Assembly (NCBI RefSeq): GCF_000026145.1
Contig: NC_009445.1
Span: 2,728,001 to 2,792,000, forward strand
DNA: 64,000 nucleotides
DNA from: Bradyrhizobium sp. ORS 278
GTDB lineage: Bacteria; Pseudomonadota; Alphaproteobacteria; Rhizobiales; Xanthobacteraceae
Reading direction: 5' to 3'
A program made the translations under genes and the position numbers. A model generated the notes under the pieces. It made no database searches, was not told the DNA's origin, and worked only from the letters and a program-made list of their open reading frames with translations. Shown here piece after piece: positions 1 to 9,957 of the stretch. Position 1 is the stretch's first letter, and each line of letters begins with the position of its first letter.

Positions 1-1962
1 GGCATGATCGCCAATCAGATGATCGCGGAGCGGACGGTCAGCCAGGCCAACCAGCAGGCCGAGCGCGCGCGGCGCGTCGTGGAGAGCGTGTTGTCGGCCA
101 GCATCAACATGCAGCAGACCCAGCTCGGAGGCCGCTCGGCGCGGCTGGCGCGGGCCCCGGCCGAGGCGGAGAAGGCCGCCGCCGACATCCGGCAGTTCTC
201 GACCGCGATGATGACCGACATCGACGCGGCGCTCTCCAATGTGTCGACAGCCGACAACCGAACCCGGCTGACCCGGCTGAAGGAGCTGATGACGAGCTAT
301 GCGGCGGGAGCAGTCGATCTCGCCGAGGCGCAAAAAGCACTGTTGATCCAGATCGACAAGCGCAGCACGGTCTCCAACGAATGGACCAACGGTCTGAAGA
401 CGCTGCTGGCCTCACCGGAGCTGCCGAACCTCGCGTTCCGCGAACGGGTCGAGCGGCAGCTTCAGACGGCCGATGCCAAGCTCAACTATATGCGCGCCCA
501 GGCGTGGCGTTTCGGGATGACGGGCGATGCCGCGACCATCGAGACCGTCAAGCAGACGATCCCGGGTCTGAAGAGCTCGCTGACCGATGCACGCATGCTG
601 GCCGACGATCGCGAGGTCCAGGCCACGATCACCAAGCTGAATGGGATCGCCTCAGACTTCGTCGCGGCCAACGACGAGGTGGTGAAGATCGAGGGTATCA
701 AGGAGGCGGTGCTGCGTGACCGCACGCAGATCTATCTCGGCGAGGCCGGCGAGCTGATGGCGGCCGCGATCCAGGACGCCCGTGCGCGCAATGCCAGCGC
801 TCGTTTCGATGCCGACCAGGTGGCCGTGCGGACGAGCTACATCACGCTGTTCGTCGGACTGGCCGTCCTGCTGTCGGTGATCGGTTCGGTGGTGTTTTCC
901 TTCCTCGGCATCGCCCGGCCGCTGACACGACTCAACGCCGCGCTCGGCGAAATGGCCCGCGGCCGTCTCGACATCGTCATTCCCGGCGCATTGCGCGGCG
1001 ACGAGATTGGTGATCTCGCCAAAACCGTCACGGTGATCCAGAGCAATGCCGAAGCGAAGGCGCGCGCCGAGGCCGAGGAGAAGAGCGCGCAGGACGCGAT
1101 TGTCGCACGCCAGCGCAAGGCGGACATGCAGCGCCTGGCGGAGCAGTTCGAGGCAGCCGTCGGCGAGATCGTCGACACCGTGTCCGCGGCGTCCAGCCAG
1201 CTGGAGCAGTCGGCGACGACGTTGACCGAGGCTGCGCGGCGGTCGCAGGGTTTGACGACGGCGGTCGCCTCGGCGTCCGAGGAGGCCACCACCAACGTGC
1301 AGTCGGTGGCGTCCGCGACCGAGCAGATGGCCTCTTCGGTGACGGAGATCAGCCGCCAGGTGCAGGACTCCGCGCGCATCGCGATCGACGCCGTCGGCCA
1401 GGCGCGCACCACGACCGGCCGTGTCAGCGAGCTGTCGAAGGCGGCGACGCGGATCGGCGACGTCGTCGAGCTGATCAACACGATCGCGGGGCAGACCAAT
1501 CTCCTGGCGCTGAACGCGACCATCGAGGCGGCGCGCGCCGGCGAGGCTGGCCGCGGGTTCGCCGTCGTCGCCTCGGAGGTCAAGGCGCTTGCGGAGCAGA
1601 CGGCGAAAGCGACCGGCGAGATCGGCCAGCAGATCTCGAGCATCCAGGCCGCGACGCAGGAGTCGGTCGCCGCGATCAAGGAGATTTCCTCCACGATCGA
1701 GAAGCTCTCGGAAATCTCGTCGACGATCGCAGCCGCGGTCGAGCAGCAGGGCGCGGCGACGCAGGAGATTTCCCGCAATGTCCAGCAGGCGGCGCACGGC
1801 ACCCAGCAGGTCTCGGCCAACATCATCGACGTCGAGCGCGGTGCGGCCGACACTGGCTCCGCCTCGGCTCAGGTGCTGGCGGCAGCGCAGGCGCTATCCA
1901 GTGACAGCAGCCGGCTCAAGCGGGAGGTCGCGAGCTTCCTCGGCTCGGTGCGCGCGGCGTGA
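1..1962 (+). CDS. Methyl-accepting chemotaxis protein, 5' end outside window
   Basis: Transmembrane chemoreceptor that would signal to CheA/CheW. The frame is open to the left edge, and the first in-frame ATG (position 4) lacks the N-terminal membrane segment every such receptor needs, so the true start lies upstream. What is visible is a long all-helical periplasmic region, a second membrane segment (around residues 280-303, ending SVVFSFLGI), a HAMP linker ([12 protein letters not shown]) and the full signalling domain with the hallmark hairpin tip ([20 protein letters not shown]). It ends in SVRAA with no CheR-docking pentapeptide. The helical sensor resembles that of the next receptor and may be an HBM-type double bundle; ligand unknown. 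A strong terminator follows within 50 bp, so it is probably the last gene of its transcript. Confidence 0.95.
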   Translation, partial: GMIANQMIAERTVSQANQQAERARRVVESVLSASINMQQTQLGGRSARLARAPAEAEKAAADIRQFSTAMMTDIDAALSNVSTADNRTRLTRLKELMTSYAAGAVDLAEAQKALLIQIDKRSTVSNEWTNGLKTLLASPELPNLAFRERVERQLQTADAKLNYMRAQAWRFGMTGDAATIETVKQTIPGLKSSLTDARMLADDREVQATITKLNGIASDFVAANDEVVKIEGIKEAVLRDRTQIYLGEAGELMAAAIQDARARNASARFDADQVAVRTSYITLFVGLAVLLSVIGSVVFSFLGIARPLTRLNAALGEMARGRLDIVIPGALRGDEIGDLAKTVTVIQSNAEAKARAEAEEKSAQDAIVARQRKADMQRLAEQFEAAVGEIVDTVSAASSQLEQSATTLTEAARRSQGLTTAVASASEEATTNVQSVASATEQMASSVTEISRQVQDSARIAIDAVGQARTTTGRVSELSKAATRIGDVVELINTIAGQTNLLALNATIEAARAGEAGRGFAVVASEVKALAEQTAKATGEIGQQISSIQAATQESVAAIKEISSTIEKLSEISSTIAAAVEQQGAATQEISRNVQQAAHGTQQVSANIIDVERGAADTGSASAQVLAAAQALSSDSSRLKREVASFLGSVRAA

Positions 1963-2007
1963 TGCCAGCGTAAGGCGACGAGAATTCGCCGCTGATCAGG
2001 ACGATCG

Positions 2008-2040
2008 AAGGCCGAAGCGGCAACGCTTCGGCCTTTACCT
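2008..2040 (+). terminator. Rho-independent terminator after first chemoreceptor
   Basis: A perfect 12-bp stem (AAGGCCGAAGCG / CGCTTCGGCCTT) closes a GCAA tetraloop and runs into a T-rich stretch. It lies 45 bp past the stop codon of the first receptor and isolates it from the next one. Confidence 0.85.
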
Positions 2041-2142
2041 TTCACTGGGCGCGCGCCGTTCGAATCCGCGTAGTTCTACGTGTTTTGCGTCAATCTGCCG
2101 CGGAGAAAGCCCTGAAGTCCCGTAGATCTTCTGTCCCCGGCG

Positions 2143-2174
2143 TTAAGGTTTCGCCGACGCGCGGGTTCCAATTT
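2143..2174 (+). promoter_or_regulatory. TTAA box and CGGGTTCCAATTT motif upstream of second chemoreceptor
   Basis: A TTAAGGTTT box starts 110 bp before the second receptor, and CGGGTTCCAATTT (2162-2174) follows it. The second motif recurs 142 bp upstream of the receptor at 9958, followed in both cases by an AT-rich run containing AATTCT. The repetition is seen in sequence; the regulatory role is inferred. Confidence 0.35.
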
Positions 2175-2252
2175 GCAATTCTCGACTTGTGCACATTGGC
2201 GCGCGCGTCCTGAGCGACAGGACCTGGCTGCGCTTCACCGGGAAGCGAAGAG

Positions 2253-4275
2253 ATGAAGTTGAATCGTATCGGTTACAAGCTCGGTCTCGCCGGGCTCGTC
2301 GGCATGCTGCTGGCTGTCGGCGCGCTCGTCAATCAGCAGACGTCGCAGAGCGCGGTCGATGAAGCCACCCAAAATTCGGATCGCCAGCTTGCAATCCGCA
2401 AGCTTGCTCTGACTGCGGACGCAGACTTGCGTGGCCTGCAACTCGCCAACCGCGGCGTCCGCCTGGCCCGCAGCGCGGCCGAGGTCGACAAGCTGCTTGC
2501 AGACGAGCATCAGATCGAAGGACGTGTCAGGCAGAACCTCGAGACAGCGCAGAACATGGCGGTTCGCCCCGCGAGCAAGGAACGCTTCGGCAGGATTCTC
2601 GTGCTGACGACCGATTACAAGAAGGGCGCCGAGGACATCGTCCGGATGCAGAAGGAGCTGCTGGCGACCAACACGCTGCGCGATGCCCAGGCCGCCGACT
2701 GGACCAAGCAGTTCGACATTCTGTTGAAGTCGCCGGAGCTGAAGGCGGCGGCGGACTCGACTGCGGTCGAGCGCGACCTGCATGAGCTCAACGCCGCCGG
2801 CACCGCGATCCGCACCATCGCGTGGCGCTATCTCGTGACCGGCGACGTCAAATCCAAGGAGAACATGATCGTCCGTGCCAAGGAGCTCGACCAGAGCTTC
2901 GTCCAGATCATGGAGCGGGTGCCGCAAGCGGCGAAGTCGGAGGTCGAGAAGCTGCGCGGCCAGCTCAAGGCCTACGTCGAATCCTCGACCAAGGCGGCAG
3001 GCCTGGAGGAAGCGAAGACCAAGCTGCTCAACGATACCATGCTCCCGGCCGCCGCCGAGGCCAGCAAGCTGATGGCGGAAGCCGTTCAGGCTGCCGACAA
3101 CTTCTCTAGGGAAGCCAAGGAGCAGGCGAACGTGGTGGAAGGGAGGGCGGCGCGCGTGAACTTCACGCTTTCGGTCATCCTCGTTCTCGTGCTCGCCGGC
3201 ACGGTAGCCTTCGGCTTCCTGGGCATCTCGCGTCCGATCGTCGCGCTCGATGGCGCGCTCGGCCGGATGGCTGCGGGCGATCTCGACATCAGGATCCCCG
3301 GCTCGGAGCGCGGCGACGAGGTCGGCGACATGGCCAAGAACGTGGTCGTCATTCGCGCCAATGCCGAGACCAAGGCGCGCGCCGAGGCCGAAGAGAAGGC
3401 GCAGGCCGACGCGCTCGCCGCCGAGCAGCGCAAGCGGGACATGCAGCAGCTGGCGGATTCGTTCGAACGCTCGGTCGGCCAGATCATCGAGACTGTTTCC
3501 TCGGCTTCGACCGAGCTCGAGGCCTCGGCGGGCTCGCTGACCTCGACTGCGGAACGCTCGCAGCAGATGGCCGTCACGGTGGCGGCTGCTTCCGAGCAGG
3601 CATCGACCAACGTTCAGTCCGTGGCCTCCGCGACGGAGGAGCTGTCATCCTCGGTGAACGAGATCAGCCGACAGGTGCAGGAATCCGCCCGGATGGCGAC
3701 CGAGGCCGTAAGCCAGGCGCGGCAGACCAACGACCAGGTCAGCGAGCTGTCGAAGGCGGCCGCGCGGATCGGCGACGTCGTCGAGCTGATCAACACCATC
3801 GCCGGGCAGACCAACCTGCTCGCCCTCAACGCCACCATCGAGGCGGCGCGTGCCGGCGAGGCCGGCAAGGGTTTTGCCGTCGTCGCCACGGAGGTCAAGG
3901 CGCTGGCCGAGCAGACGGCGAAGGCGACCGGCGAAATCGGCCAGCAGATCGGCAGCATCCAGGCGGCGACCCAGGAGTCCGTGAACGCCATCCGGACCAT
4001 CTCGGGCACGATCGAGCGGCTGTCGGAAATCTCGTCGACCATCGGCCGCGGTCGAGGAGCAGGGCGCGGCGACGCAGGAGATTTCCCGGAATGTCCAGCA
4101 AGCGGCGCGCGGCACCGAGCAGGTCTCGTCCAACATCAGCGAAGTTCAACGCGGCGCGAGCGAGACCGGTTCGGCCTCCTCGCAGGTCCTGTCCGCGGCT
4201 CAGACCCTGTCGACCGACAGCAACCGCCTGAAGCTCGAGGTCAGCCGCTTCCTGCAGACGGTGCGCGCCGCGTAG
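2253..4275 (+). pseudogene. Methyl-accepting chemotaxis protein with frameshift near 4043
   Basis: Chemoreceptor with membrane segments at about residues 10-28 and 303-325, a roughly 270-residue helical periplasmic domain (possibly HBM-type), HAMP and the conserved signalling hairpin. After SEISSTI (about residue 597) the reading frame departs from the family: the DNA reads atcggccgcggtcgagg where the other receptors have two more bases encoding IAAAVE. The original frame then runs through unrelated sequence to a stop at 4394, while the +1 frame resumes the exact family sequence ([19 protein letters not shown]) and ends in TVRAA, TAG at 4275. A 2-bp deletion explains this. It removes the last methylation helix and C-terminal tail. 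It may be a real lesion, a slippage variant or a sequencing error; without it the gene would be normal. Confidence 0.85.
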
Positions 4276-4315
4276 CTGGTAAGACCATCTCGCACAGTCG
4301 ACCTCATCCATCCCG

Positions 4316-4348
4316 AATGGCCGCAAGCGGAAGCTTGCGGCCATTTTC
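4316..4348 (+). terminator. Rho-independent terminator after second chemoreceptor
   Basis: A perfect 13-bp stem (AATGGCCGCAAGC / GCTTGCGGCCATT) closes a GGAA loop and ends in TT-rich sequence, 40 bp beyond the restored stop codon at 4275. Its position supports 4275 as the ancestral gene end. Confidence 0.85.
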
Positions 4349-4390
4349 CGTGTCGGCGGCTGCCGGGCGTCTACGAGCGACAGCGACTAC

Positions 4391-4443
4391 GTAATATTAC
4401 GGTGTGCGTTCTTAACGCAGTTCAAGGTCTGAAACCTTAAGAT
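4391..4443 (+). promoter_or_regulatory. Upstream motif (TTAAC-N3-GTT) of third chemoreceptor
   Basis: TTAACGCAGTT (4412-4422) lies about 120 bp before the start. It is preceded by a perfect palindrome GTAATATTAC (4391-4400) and followed by CCTTAAG. The TTAAC...GTT core recurs before three other receptors in this array (6349, 11773, 13748). It resembles CtrA half-sites of alphaproteobacteria, although the usual TTAA-N7-TTAA spacing is not kept. Role inferred. Confidence 0.4.
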
Positions 4444-4532
4444 TCAAGACGATTCTTAAACATCGCCTGCGCCACGCGTCCGTCCTGGCCGGCGTCATCA
4501 CGGATCAATGGCGATCCGAGAGGAGACATTTC

Positions 4533-6224
4533 ATGTTCGCGAGCATGTCCATTCGCGCAAAGATCATTTCGGTCGTTGCCCTGCTTCTGATCGCCATGAC
4601 CGCCATGGGACTGCTCGCGGTCACAAGCATGCGGACGATGAACGCCAACACTGTCGACATCACCACCAACTGGTTGCCGAGCGTCCGCGTCCTCGGCGAG
4701 CTTCGCGCCGCGACCATCACCTATCGCAACGTGGTGCGCGAGCACATGCTGGCGGAGTCGCTCGAGGACAAGCTGGCCCAGGAGAAGACCGGGGCGCTCA
4801 CGCTCGATGCCGTCGGCAAGGCGCTCAAGACCTATGAGCCGATGATGACCTCGGCCGAGGAGCGGGCCATCTATCAGAATTGGAAGGGGACCTGGGACCG
4901 GTATCTGGCGGGTGCGCAGAAGGTCATGGAGCTGTCGCGCAAGGCCGCCGGCCAGATTCCCCACGAGGCCCACGAGCTTAACCAGAACACGGTCAACAAG
5001 ATCGGCCTCGAGGCGGATGAGGTGCTGCGCAAGGACATCGACCTCAACAACACCGGCGCCGACAAGGCATCGGACGATGCCGCGGCGACTTATTCAAAGT
5101 CCTTCGCCATGCTCGGCGTGATCAATGTCGTCATGCTCGCGCTGGGCGCGGTCATCGGCACCCTGATGGTGCGCAGCGTCTCGCAGGGCATCGCCTCGAT
5201 CGTGCAGCCCATGCAGGCCCTCGGCGAGGGCGATCTGTCGGCCGAGATTCCGCATCGTGGCGAGAACACCGAGATGGGTGCAATGGCCAATGCGCTGCAG
5301 ATTTTCAAGGACGCCCTGATCGCAAAGAAGGCGGCCGACGAGGCCGCGACCAAGGATGCCGAAGCGAAGATCGAGCGCGGCCGCCGGGTCGATGCCGTGA
5401 CGCGCCAGTTCGAGACCGTCATCGGCGAGATCGTCAACACGGTCTTCTCGGCGTCGAGCCAGCTGGAGGCCTCGGCGGGCACCTTGACCTCCACGGCGGA
5501 CCGCTCGCAGCGCCTGGCCACGACGGTGGCCTCGGCCTCAGAGGAAGCCTCGACCAACGTGCAGTCGGTCGCGTCCGCGACGGAGGAGCTGTCGTCGTCG
5601 ATCTCCGAGATCAGCCGCCAGGTGCAGGACTCCGCGCGGATGGCGAGCGAGGCGGTGAGCCAGGCGCGGACGACCAACGACCAGGTCGGCGAGCTGTCGA
5701 AGGCCGCCGCCCGGATCGGCGACGTTGTCGAACTGATCAACACCATCGCCGGCCAGACCAATCTGCTGGCGCTCAACGCCACCATCGAGGCGGCGCGCGC
5801 CGGCGAAGCGGGCAAGGGGTTTGCCGTCGTCGCCACCGAGGTCAAGGCGCTGGCCGAGCAGACCTCGAAGGCGACCGGCGAAATCGGCCAGCAGATCGCG
5901 GGCATCCAGGCCGCGACGCAGGAATCGGTGAATGCGATCCGCACCATCTCCGGTACGATCGAGCGGCTGTCGGAGATTGCGTCGGCGATCGCCGCCGCCG
6001 TGGAAGAGCAGGGCGCGGCAACCCAGGAAATCTCCCGCAACGTGCAGCAGGCCGCGCAGGGTACTCAGCAGGTCTCCTCCAACATCGCCGACGTGCAGCG
6101 CGGGGCGAGCGAGACCGGATCGGCCTCGTCGCAGGTTCTCAATGCGGCGCGATCCTTGTCGGGCGACAGCAATCGCCTGAAGCAGGAGGTCAGCCGCTTC
6201 CTGGAGACGGTCCGCGCGGCGTAG
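4533..6224 (+). CDS. Methyl-accepting chemotaxis protein, four-helix-bundle sensor
   Basis: Full-length 563-residue chemoreceptor. The ATG is preceded by a good ribosome site (GAGAGGAGACATTTC). Membrane segments lie at about residues 11-30 and 191-213, flanking a 160-residue helical periplasmic domain of the 4HB_MCP type ([16 protein letters not shown], a typical start of that fold). A HAMP domain (about 215-265; its usual DE.G is ENTEMG here) and the conserved signalling domain follow. The tail is RFLETVRAA. 4HB sensors usually bind small organic acids or amino acids directly or through binding proteins; the ligand cannot be read from sequence. It is monocistronic between two hairpin terminators. 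Confidence 0.95.
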   Translation: MFASMSIRAKIISVVALLLIAMTAMGLLAVTSMRTMNANTVDITTNWLPSVRVLGELRAATITYRNVVREHMLAESLEDKLAQEKTGALTLDAVGKALKTYEPMMTSAEERAIYQNWKGTWDRYLAGAQKVMELSRKAAGQIPHEAHELNQNTVNKIGLEADEVLRKDIDLNNTGADKASDDAAATYSKSFAMLGVINVVMLALGAVIGTLMVRSVSQGIASIVQPMQALGEGDLSAEIPHRGENTEMGAMANALQIFKDALIAKKAADEAATKDAEAKIERGRRVDAVTRQFETVIGEIVNTVFSASSQLEASAGTLTSTADRSQRLATTVASASEEASTNVQSVASATEELSSSISEISRQVQDSARMASEAVSQARTTNDQVGELSKAAARIGDVVELINTIAGQTNLLALNATIEAARAGEAGKGFAVVATEVKALAEQTSKATGEIGQQIAGIQAATQESVNAIRTISGTIERLSEIASAIAAAVEEQGAATQEISRNVQQAAQGTQQVSSNIADVQRGASETGSASSQVLNAARSLSGDSNRLKQEVSRFLETVRAA

Positions 6225-6260
6225 CTGCCGCTCAACCACACCAATCAAAGATCATCGATC

Positions 6261-6296
6261 AGCCGCAAGCCTCCGGGCTTGCGGCTTTCTTTTTCG
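6261..6296 (+). terminator. Rho-independent terminator after third chemoreceptor
   Basis: A perfect 11-bp stem (AGCCGCAAGCC / GGCTTGCGGCT) with loop TCCG is followed by TTCTTTTTC, a clear T tract. It lies 37 bp after the stop codon. Confidence 0.9.
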
Positions 6297-6348
6297 CTCT
6301 CGTCGAGCCACGATCTTTGCAATTAACCTGCTTGGTCAATCCAGGTTT

Positions 6349-6362
6349 TTAACTTGCGTTAA
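6349..6362. promoter_or_regulatory. Inverted repeat TTAAC-TTGC-GTTAA upstream of fourth chemoreceptor
   Basis: A perfect 5-bp inverted repeat with a 4-bp spacer belonging to the TTAAC...GTT motif shared by the receptor upstream regions. It is 343 bp from the chosen start codon, much further than in the other cases, which suggests a long leader or a different role here. Confidence 0.35.
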
Positions 6363-6691
6363 CATCTCGCGCGCATAGTGACGGTGCGGGTCGATCGATA
6401 AAGACGCAGCTCCACGGGCAGACGGCGCTCCTTTCGTCAGATCGACATGGCATGAGACAACGCGTCGCACGGCCGAGCCGGAGCGCGTTACCGATCTTGG
6501 CAGGGTGGCGATCGAATTCGATCGTCGCTCCGTATTTGCACGTAGGCTCCATTAACTGGACTTAACAGCGTCGTCCCTACCTTCGCACCTGAGGGCGGTG
6601 GGGCCCGTTGGCGTGCAAAGGAGGGGCGAGCCCAGCCCCTCGGCACGTCGCTGTCCCCGAGCGCCTGACAGTCGCGCCCGTGGAGACTGAC

Positions 6692-8395
6692 ATGTCCTTT
6701 GCACCTCTCTCTCGTTTCAAGCTCACGATCGGCGTCAAGATCTACGCCTTGATCGCACTGAGCTTCCTTGGCCTGATCGGCCTGACAACATTCAACTCCC
6801 GTGAGCTCGCTCAGGGTCTCAAGCTGCAGAAGCAGGTCGAGCTCCGGCATCTCACCGAGCTCGCGCTCGCCATCTTCGCCGAGGAGCATGCGGCCGCGCA
6901 GAAGGGGACGATTTCGGTCGCCGAGGCCCAGAGGCGCGCCCTGGAACGGGCCGGCGCGCTGCGCTACGGCGGCTCGGACTATTTCTTCGTTACCGACATG
7001 GCGGCGCGCATGCTGATGCATCCGATCTCGACCAAGCTGGTCGGCCAGGATGTCTCCGACATGAAGGATCCCAACGGCAAGAGGCTGTTCGTCGAGATGA
7101 TCGAAATGGTCCGGCAGAACGGGCGCGGCTTCGTCGACTACGACTGGCCGAAGCCGGGCTCCGAAACGCCGCAGCCCAAGCTGACCCATGTCGCGGGCTT
7201 TGCGCCCTGGAACTGGCTCGTTGGCACCGGCGTGTATATTGATGATCTCTCGGCGCAGGCCTGGGCCTCGACGCGGCAGTCTCTGATGGCCGCCGGGCTC
7301 GTGCTTTTTGTCCTGCTCGTCGTGTCGACCATCGTCGGACGCGGCGTCACCGGCCCGCTGCATCGGATGACCGCGGCGATGAAGAGTCTCGCCGGCGGCC
7401 GTCTCGACGTCGATGTGCCCGGGATCGGCCGCCGTGACGAGATCGGCGAGATGGCGGGCGCCGTCGAGGTGTTCAAGAGCAACGCGGTCGCGCGTCACGC
7501 GCTCGAGGAGGAGCAGAAAGAAGCCGAGCAGCGGGCGACGGCGCGCCGCAAGGCGGACATGCACAAGATGGCTGATGATTTCGAAGGCGCGATCGGGGAG
7601 ATCGTCGAGACCGTGTCATCGGCGTCGTCACGATTGGAGGTGTCGGCGGACATGCTGAGCAAGACGGCGGTGCGGGCCGGCGAGCTCGCGACCGCAGTGG
7701 CAGCCGCCTCCGAGGAAGCCTCCACCAATGTGCAGTCGGTCGCCTCCGCCACCGAGGAGATGACGTCGTCTGTCACCGAGATCGGCCGTCAGGTGCACGC
7801 GTCGGCGCGCATGGCCAACGAGGCGGTGGAGCAGGCGAAGCGGACCAATGAGCGTGTCAGCGAGCTCACGCGCGCGGCGAGCCGCATCGGCGACGTCGTC
7901 GAACTGATCAACAGCATCGCCGGCCAGACCAATCTGCTGGCGCTGAACGCCACCATCGAGGCCGCGCGGGCAGGCGAAGCCGGGCGCGGCTTCGCGGTGG
8001 TCGCCGCGGAAGTGAAGGCGCTGGCCGAGCAGACGGCGAAAGCGACCGACGAGATCGGCCAGCAGGTGGCCGGCATCCAGACGGCGACGCAGGAGTCGGT
8101 GAATGCGATCAAGCTGATCTCCGGCAGCATCGAGCGACTGTCGGAAGTCTCTTCGACGATTGCCGCGGCGGTGGAGGAGCAGAACGCCGCCACGAGGGAA
8201 ATCTCGCGCAACGTTCAGCAGGCGGCCCAGGGCACCCAGCAGGTGTCTGCCAACATCACCGACGTTCAGCGCGGGGCCAACGAGACCGGATCCGCGTCCA
8301 CTCAAGTGCTGGAGGCCGCGCAGGGGCTGTCGACGGACAGCAGCCGGCTCAAGCGCGAAGTGAGCCGTTTCCTGCAATCGGTTCGCGCCGCCTGA
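6692..8395 (+). CDS. Methyl-accepting chemotaxis protein, single-Cache sensor
   Basis: Chemoreceptor of 567 residues from the ATG preceded by GTGGAGACTGAC. An upstream in-frame ATG (6608) would add 28 residues that do not look like an N-terminus. Membrane segments lie at about 16-34 and 197-217. Between them sits a single Cache domain (sCache_2 type) with typical pieces: [30 protein letters not shown] and the closing [13 protein letters not shown]. Cache sensors bind small carboxylates, amino acids or amines directly. HAMP and the conserved signalling domain follow; the tail is FLQSVRAA. The gene for a periplasmic substrate-binding protein begins 65 bp downstream with no clear terminator between, so the two may be co-transcribed. 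Confidence 0.95.
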   Translation: MSFAPLSRFKLTIGVKIYALIALSFLGLIGLTTFNSRELAQGLKLQKQVELRHLTELALAIFAEEHAAAQKGTISVAEAQRRALERAGALRYGGSDYFFVTDMAARMLMHPISTKLVGQDVSDMKDPNGKRLFVEMIEMVRQNGRGFVDYDWPKPGSETPQPKLTHVAGFAPWNWLVGTGVYIDDLSAQAWASTRQSLMAAGLVLFVLLVVSTIVGRGVTGPLHRMTAAMKSLAGGRLDVDVPGIGRRDEIGEMAGAVEVFKSNAVARHALEEEQKEAEQRATARRKADMHKMADDFEGAIGEIVETVSSASSRLEVSADMLSKTAVRAGELATAVAAASEEASTNVQSVASATEEMTSSVTEIGRQVHASARMANEAVEQAKRTNERVSELTRAASRIGDVVELINSIAGQTNLLALNATIEAARAGEAGRGFAVVAAEVKALAEQTAKATDEIGQQVAGIQTATQESVNAIKLISGSIERLSEVSSTIAAAVEEQNAATREISRNVQQAAQGTQQVSANITDVQRGANETGSASTQVLEAAQGLSTDSSRLKREVSRFLQSVRAA

Positions 8396-8460
8396 CCGGC
8401 GGCGCCGACACGGCCCGCCGAAAAGTCCCGCCAACCCGTCGCAACGAGTTCGAATCTGTC

Positions 8461-9753
8461 ATGATGATCTTCCCTGATAATCAGCCTCGTCATCGGCTGG
8501 TCGGCGGTGCGAAATTGCTCGCATCGCGCTCTGCGATCGCGCTTGCGCTGATGATCGCGGCCGCGACCGATGCGATGTCCGTCGACAACACCCTGGTGGC
8601 GCGCGACCGTGCGGGCATCGCGCCTGCTTCCGCCGTGCGCGGCGTCACCGACCGCGAGGTCACCTTCGGCAGCGTGGTGCCGCTCTCGGGCGCGAACAAG
8701 GAGTCCGGCCGGCTGCTCAAGATCGGCATCGAGGCTGCTTTCAACCGCGCCAACGAAGCCGGCGGCGTCCATGGGCGAATGCTCAAGCTCGTGGTCGCCG
8801 ACGACGGCTATGATCCAGCCCGCACGCTCGATGCGATGAAGCAGCTCTACGAGACGCAGCAGGTGTTCGGCTTCGTCGGCAGTTTCGGCACGGCCACGGC
8901 GGCGGTCGCGATTCCTTATTCGCTGGAGCGGCGGCTGCTGTTCTTCAGCCCCTACACCGGCGCGAATGTCAGCCGCCACGATCCTCCGGACCGCTACGTC
9001 TTCAACTATCGGCCGAGCTATTCCGAGGAGGCGGACGCGCTGGTGCGCTATCTGGTGAAGCTCCGCCGCGTGCCGCCGCGCCAGATCGCGCTGTTCGCGC
9101 AGGACGATTCGTTCGGCGATGCCGGATTTGCCGGTGTGGCGAAGGCGTATCGCGCCCTCGGCCTCAACGACGCGGCGATCCTGCGCGTCAACTACGCCCG
9201 CAACACGGTGGACGTGGAGCCGGCGATCAATCAGCTCAAGGCTCAGAAGCTGCCGGTCCGCGCGGTCATCATGGTCGCGACCTCGCGGGCGGCGGCCAAA
9301 TTCATCGAGAAGGCTCACGAGGCGCTGCCCGGCGTGGTGTTCGCCAATGTGTCCGCTGTCGGCGCCTCCGCGCTGGCCAACGAGCTGATGCTGCTCGGCC
9401 CGCGCTTCGCTGCGGGCGTCGTCGTGACCCAGGTCGTGCCGGCCGTCTCCGGCTATTCGAGCCTGGTGCTCGACTACAAGGCGTCGCTTGCGAAATATGC
9501 CCCCGGCGAGCCGCCGGACTACACCTCGCTCGAGGGCTATATCGAGGCGAGCATCCTTATTGCAGCGCTGAAGAAGACCGGCGCGCAACTCGACACGGAG
9601 CGCTTGATCGATACGTTGGAGTCGATGCGCAACATCGATCTCGGCCTTGGCGCCACCCTCGGCTTCGGTGCCGCCGAGCACCAGGCTTCGCACAAGATCT
9701 GGGGAACGGCCCTCGACCCGAGCGGGACCTATCAACCGGTCGACCTGGAGTGA
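8461..9753 (+). CDS. ABC-type substrate-binding protein, branched-chain amino acid family (orphan)
   Basis: Periplasmic binding protein of the LivK/UrtA-like type (Peripla_BP_6), 430 residues. An N-terminal hydrophobic segment (about residues 24-38) acts as signal peptide. Family signatures include REVTFGSVVPLSGANKESG at the start of the mature fold, AFNRANEAGGVHGR, a middle FVGSFGT block and ALFAQDDSFGDAGF. No permease or ATPase gene adjoins it, which is unusual. Its neighbours on both sides are chemoreceptors, so it may deliver ligand to a receptor rather than to a transporter; this is inference. The start is uncertain because no strong ribosome site is visible. A GC-rich hairpin without a T tract lies just after the stop (9760-9786). 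Confidence 0.88.
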   Translation: MMIFPDNQPRHRLVGGAKLLASRSAIALALMIAAATDAMSVDNTLVARDRAGIAPASAVRGVTDREVTFGSVVPLSGANKESGRLLKIGIEAAFNRANEAGGVHGRMLKLVVADDGYDPARTLDAMKQLYETQQVFGFVGSFGTATAAVAIPYSLERRLLFFSPYTGANVSRHDPPDRYVFNYRPSYSEEADALVRYLVKLRRVPPRQIALFAQDDSFGDAGFAGVAKAYRALGLNDAAILRVNYARNTVDVEPAINQLKAQKLPVRAVIMVATSRAAAKFIEKAHEALPGVVFANVSAVGASALANELMLLGPRFAAGVVVTQVVPAVSGYSSLVLDYKASLAKYAPGEPPDYTSLEGYIEASILIAALKKTGAQLDTERLIDTLESMRNIDLGLGATLGFGAAEHQASHKIWGTALDPSGTYQPVDLE

Positions 9754-9815
9754 CCGGCGGCGCGGCCTCGCGATGCGGAGCCGCGCACTCCAGGGCATCT
9801 ACGCTCGTAAACTCA

Positions 9816-9840
9816 CGGGTTCCAATTTTAATAAATTCTA
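9816..9840 (+). promoter_or_regulatory. CGGGTTCCAATTTT motif upstream of fifth intact-frame chemoreceptor
   Basis: CGGGTTCCAATTTT followed by AATAAATTCT, closely matching the motif at 2162-2183 before the second receptor. It lies in an AT-rich island inside GC-rich DNA, 118-142 bp before the start codon. Role inferred. Confidence 0.35.
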
Positions 9841-9957
9841 GGCGTCCGCGGGAACACGCTCTCCGCGTTCAACGCCGCCAGTGATGCCGGAAATTACCTC
9901 TTGAAGCGGGCCGCATGGCCTCGTCCGTCATTCCCCTGGCATGAGACGAGGTCAACG

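Larger units (their letters stand above)
6225..6691. other. Gene-free leader between third and fourth chemoreceptors
   Basis: This 467-bp gap holds the terminator of the third receptor, an AT-richer patch with the inverted repeat TTAACTTGCGTTAA (6349-6362), and about 330 bp of ordinary GC-rich sequence before the next start. No convincing short gene was seen. Confidence 0.6.

Noticed and set aside
2040..2080. GTTCGAATCC string resembling a tRNA T-loop
   Set aside because: No acceptor stem, anticodon arm or CCA-side pairing is found around it.
8440..8460. GTTCGAATC string before the substrate-binding protein
   Set aside because: Same chance match; flanks do not fold as tRNA.
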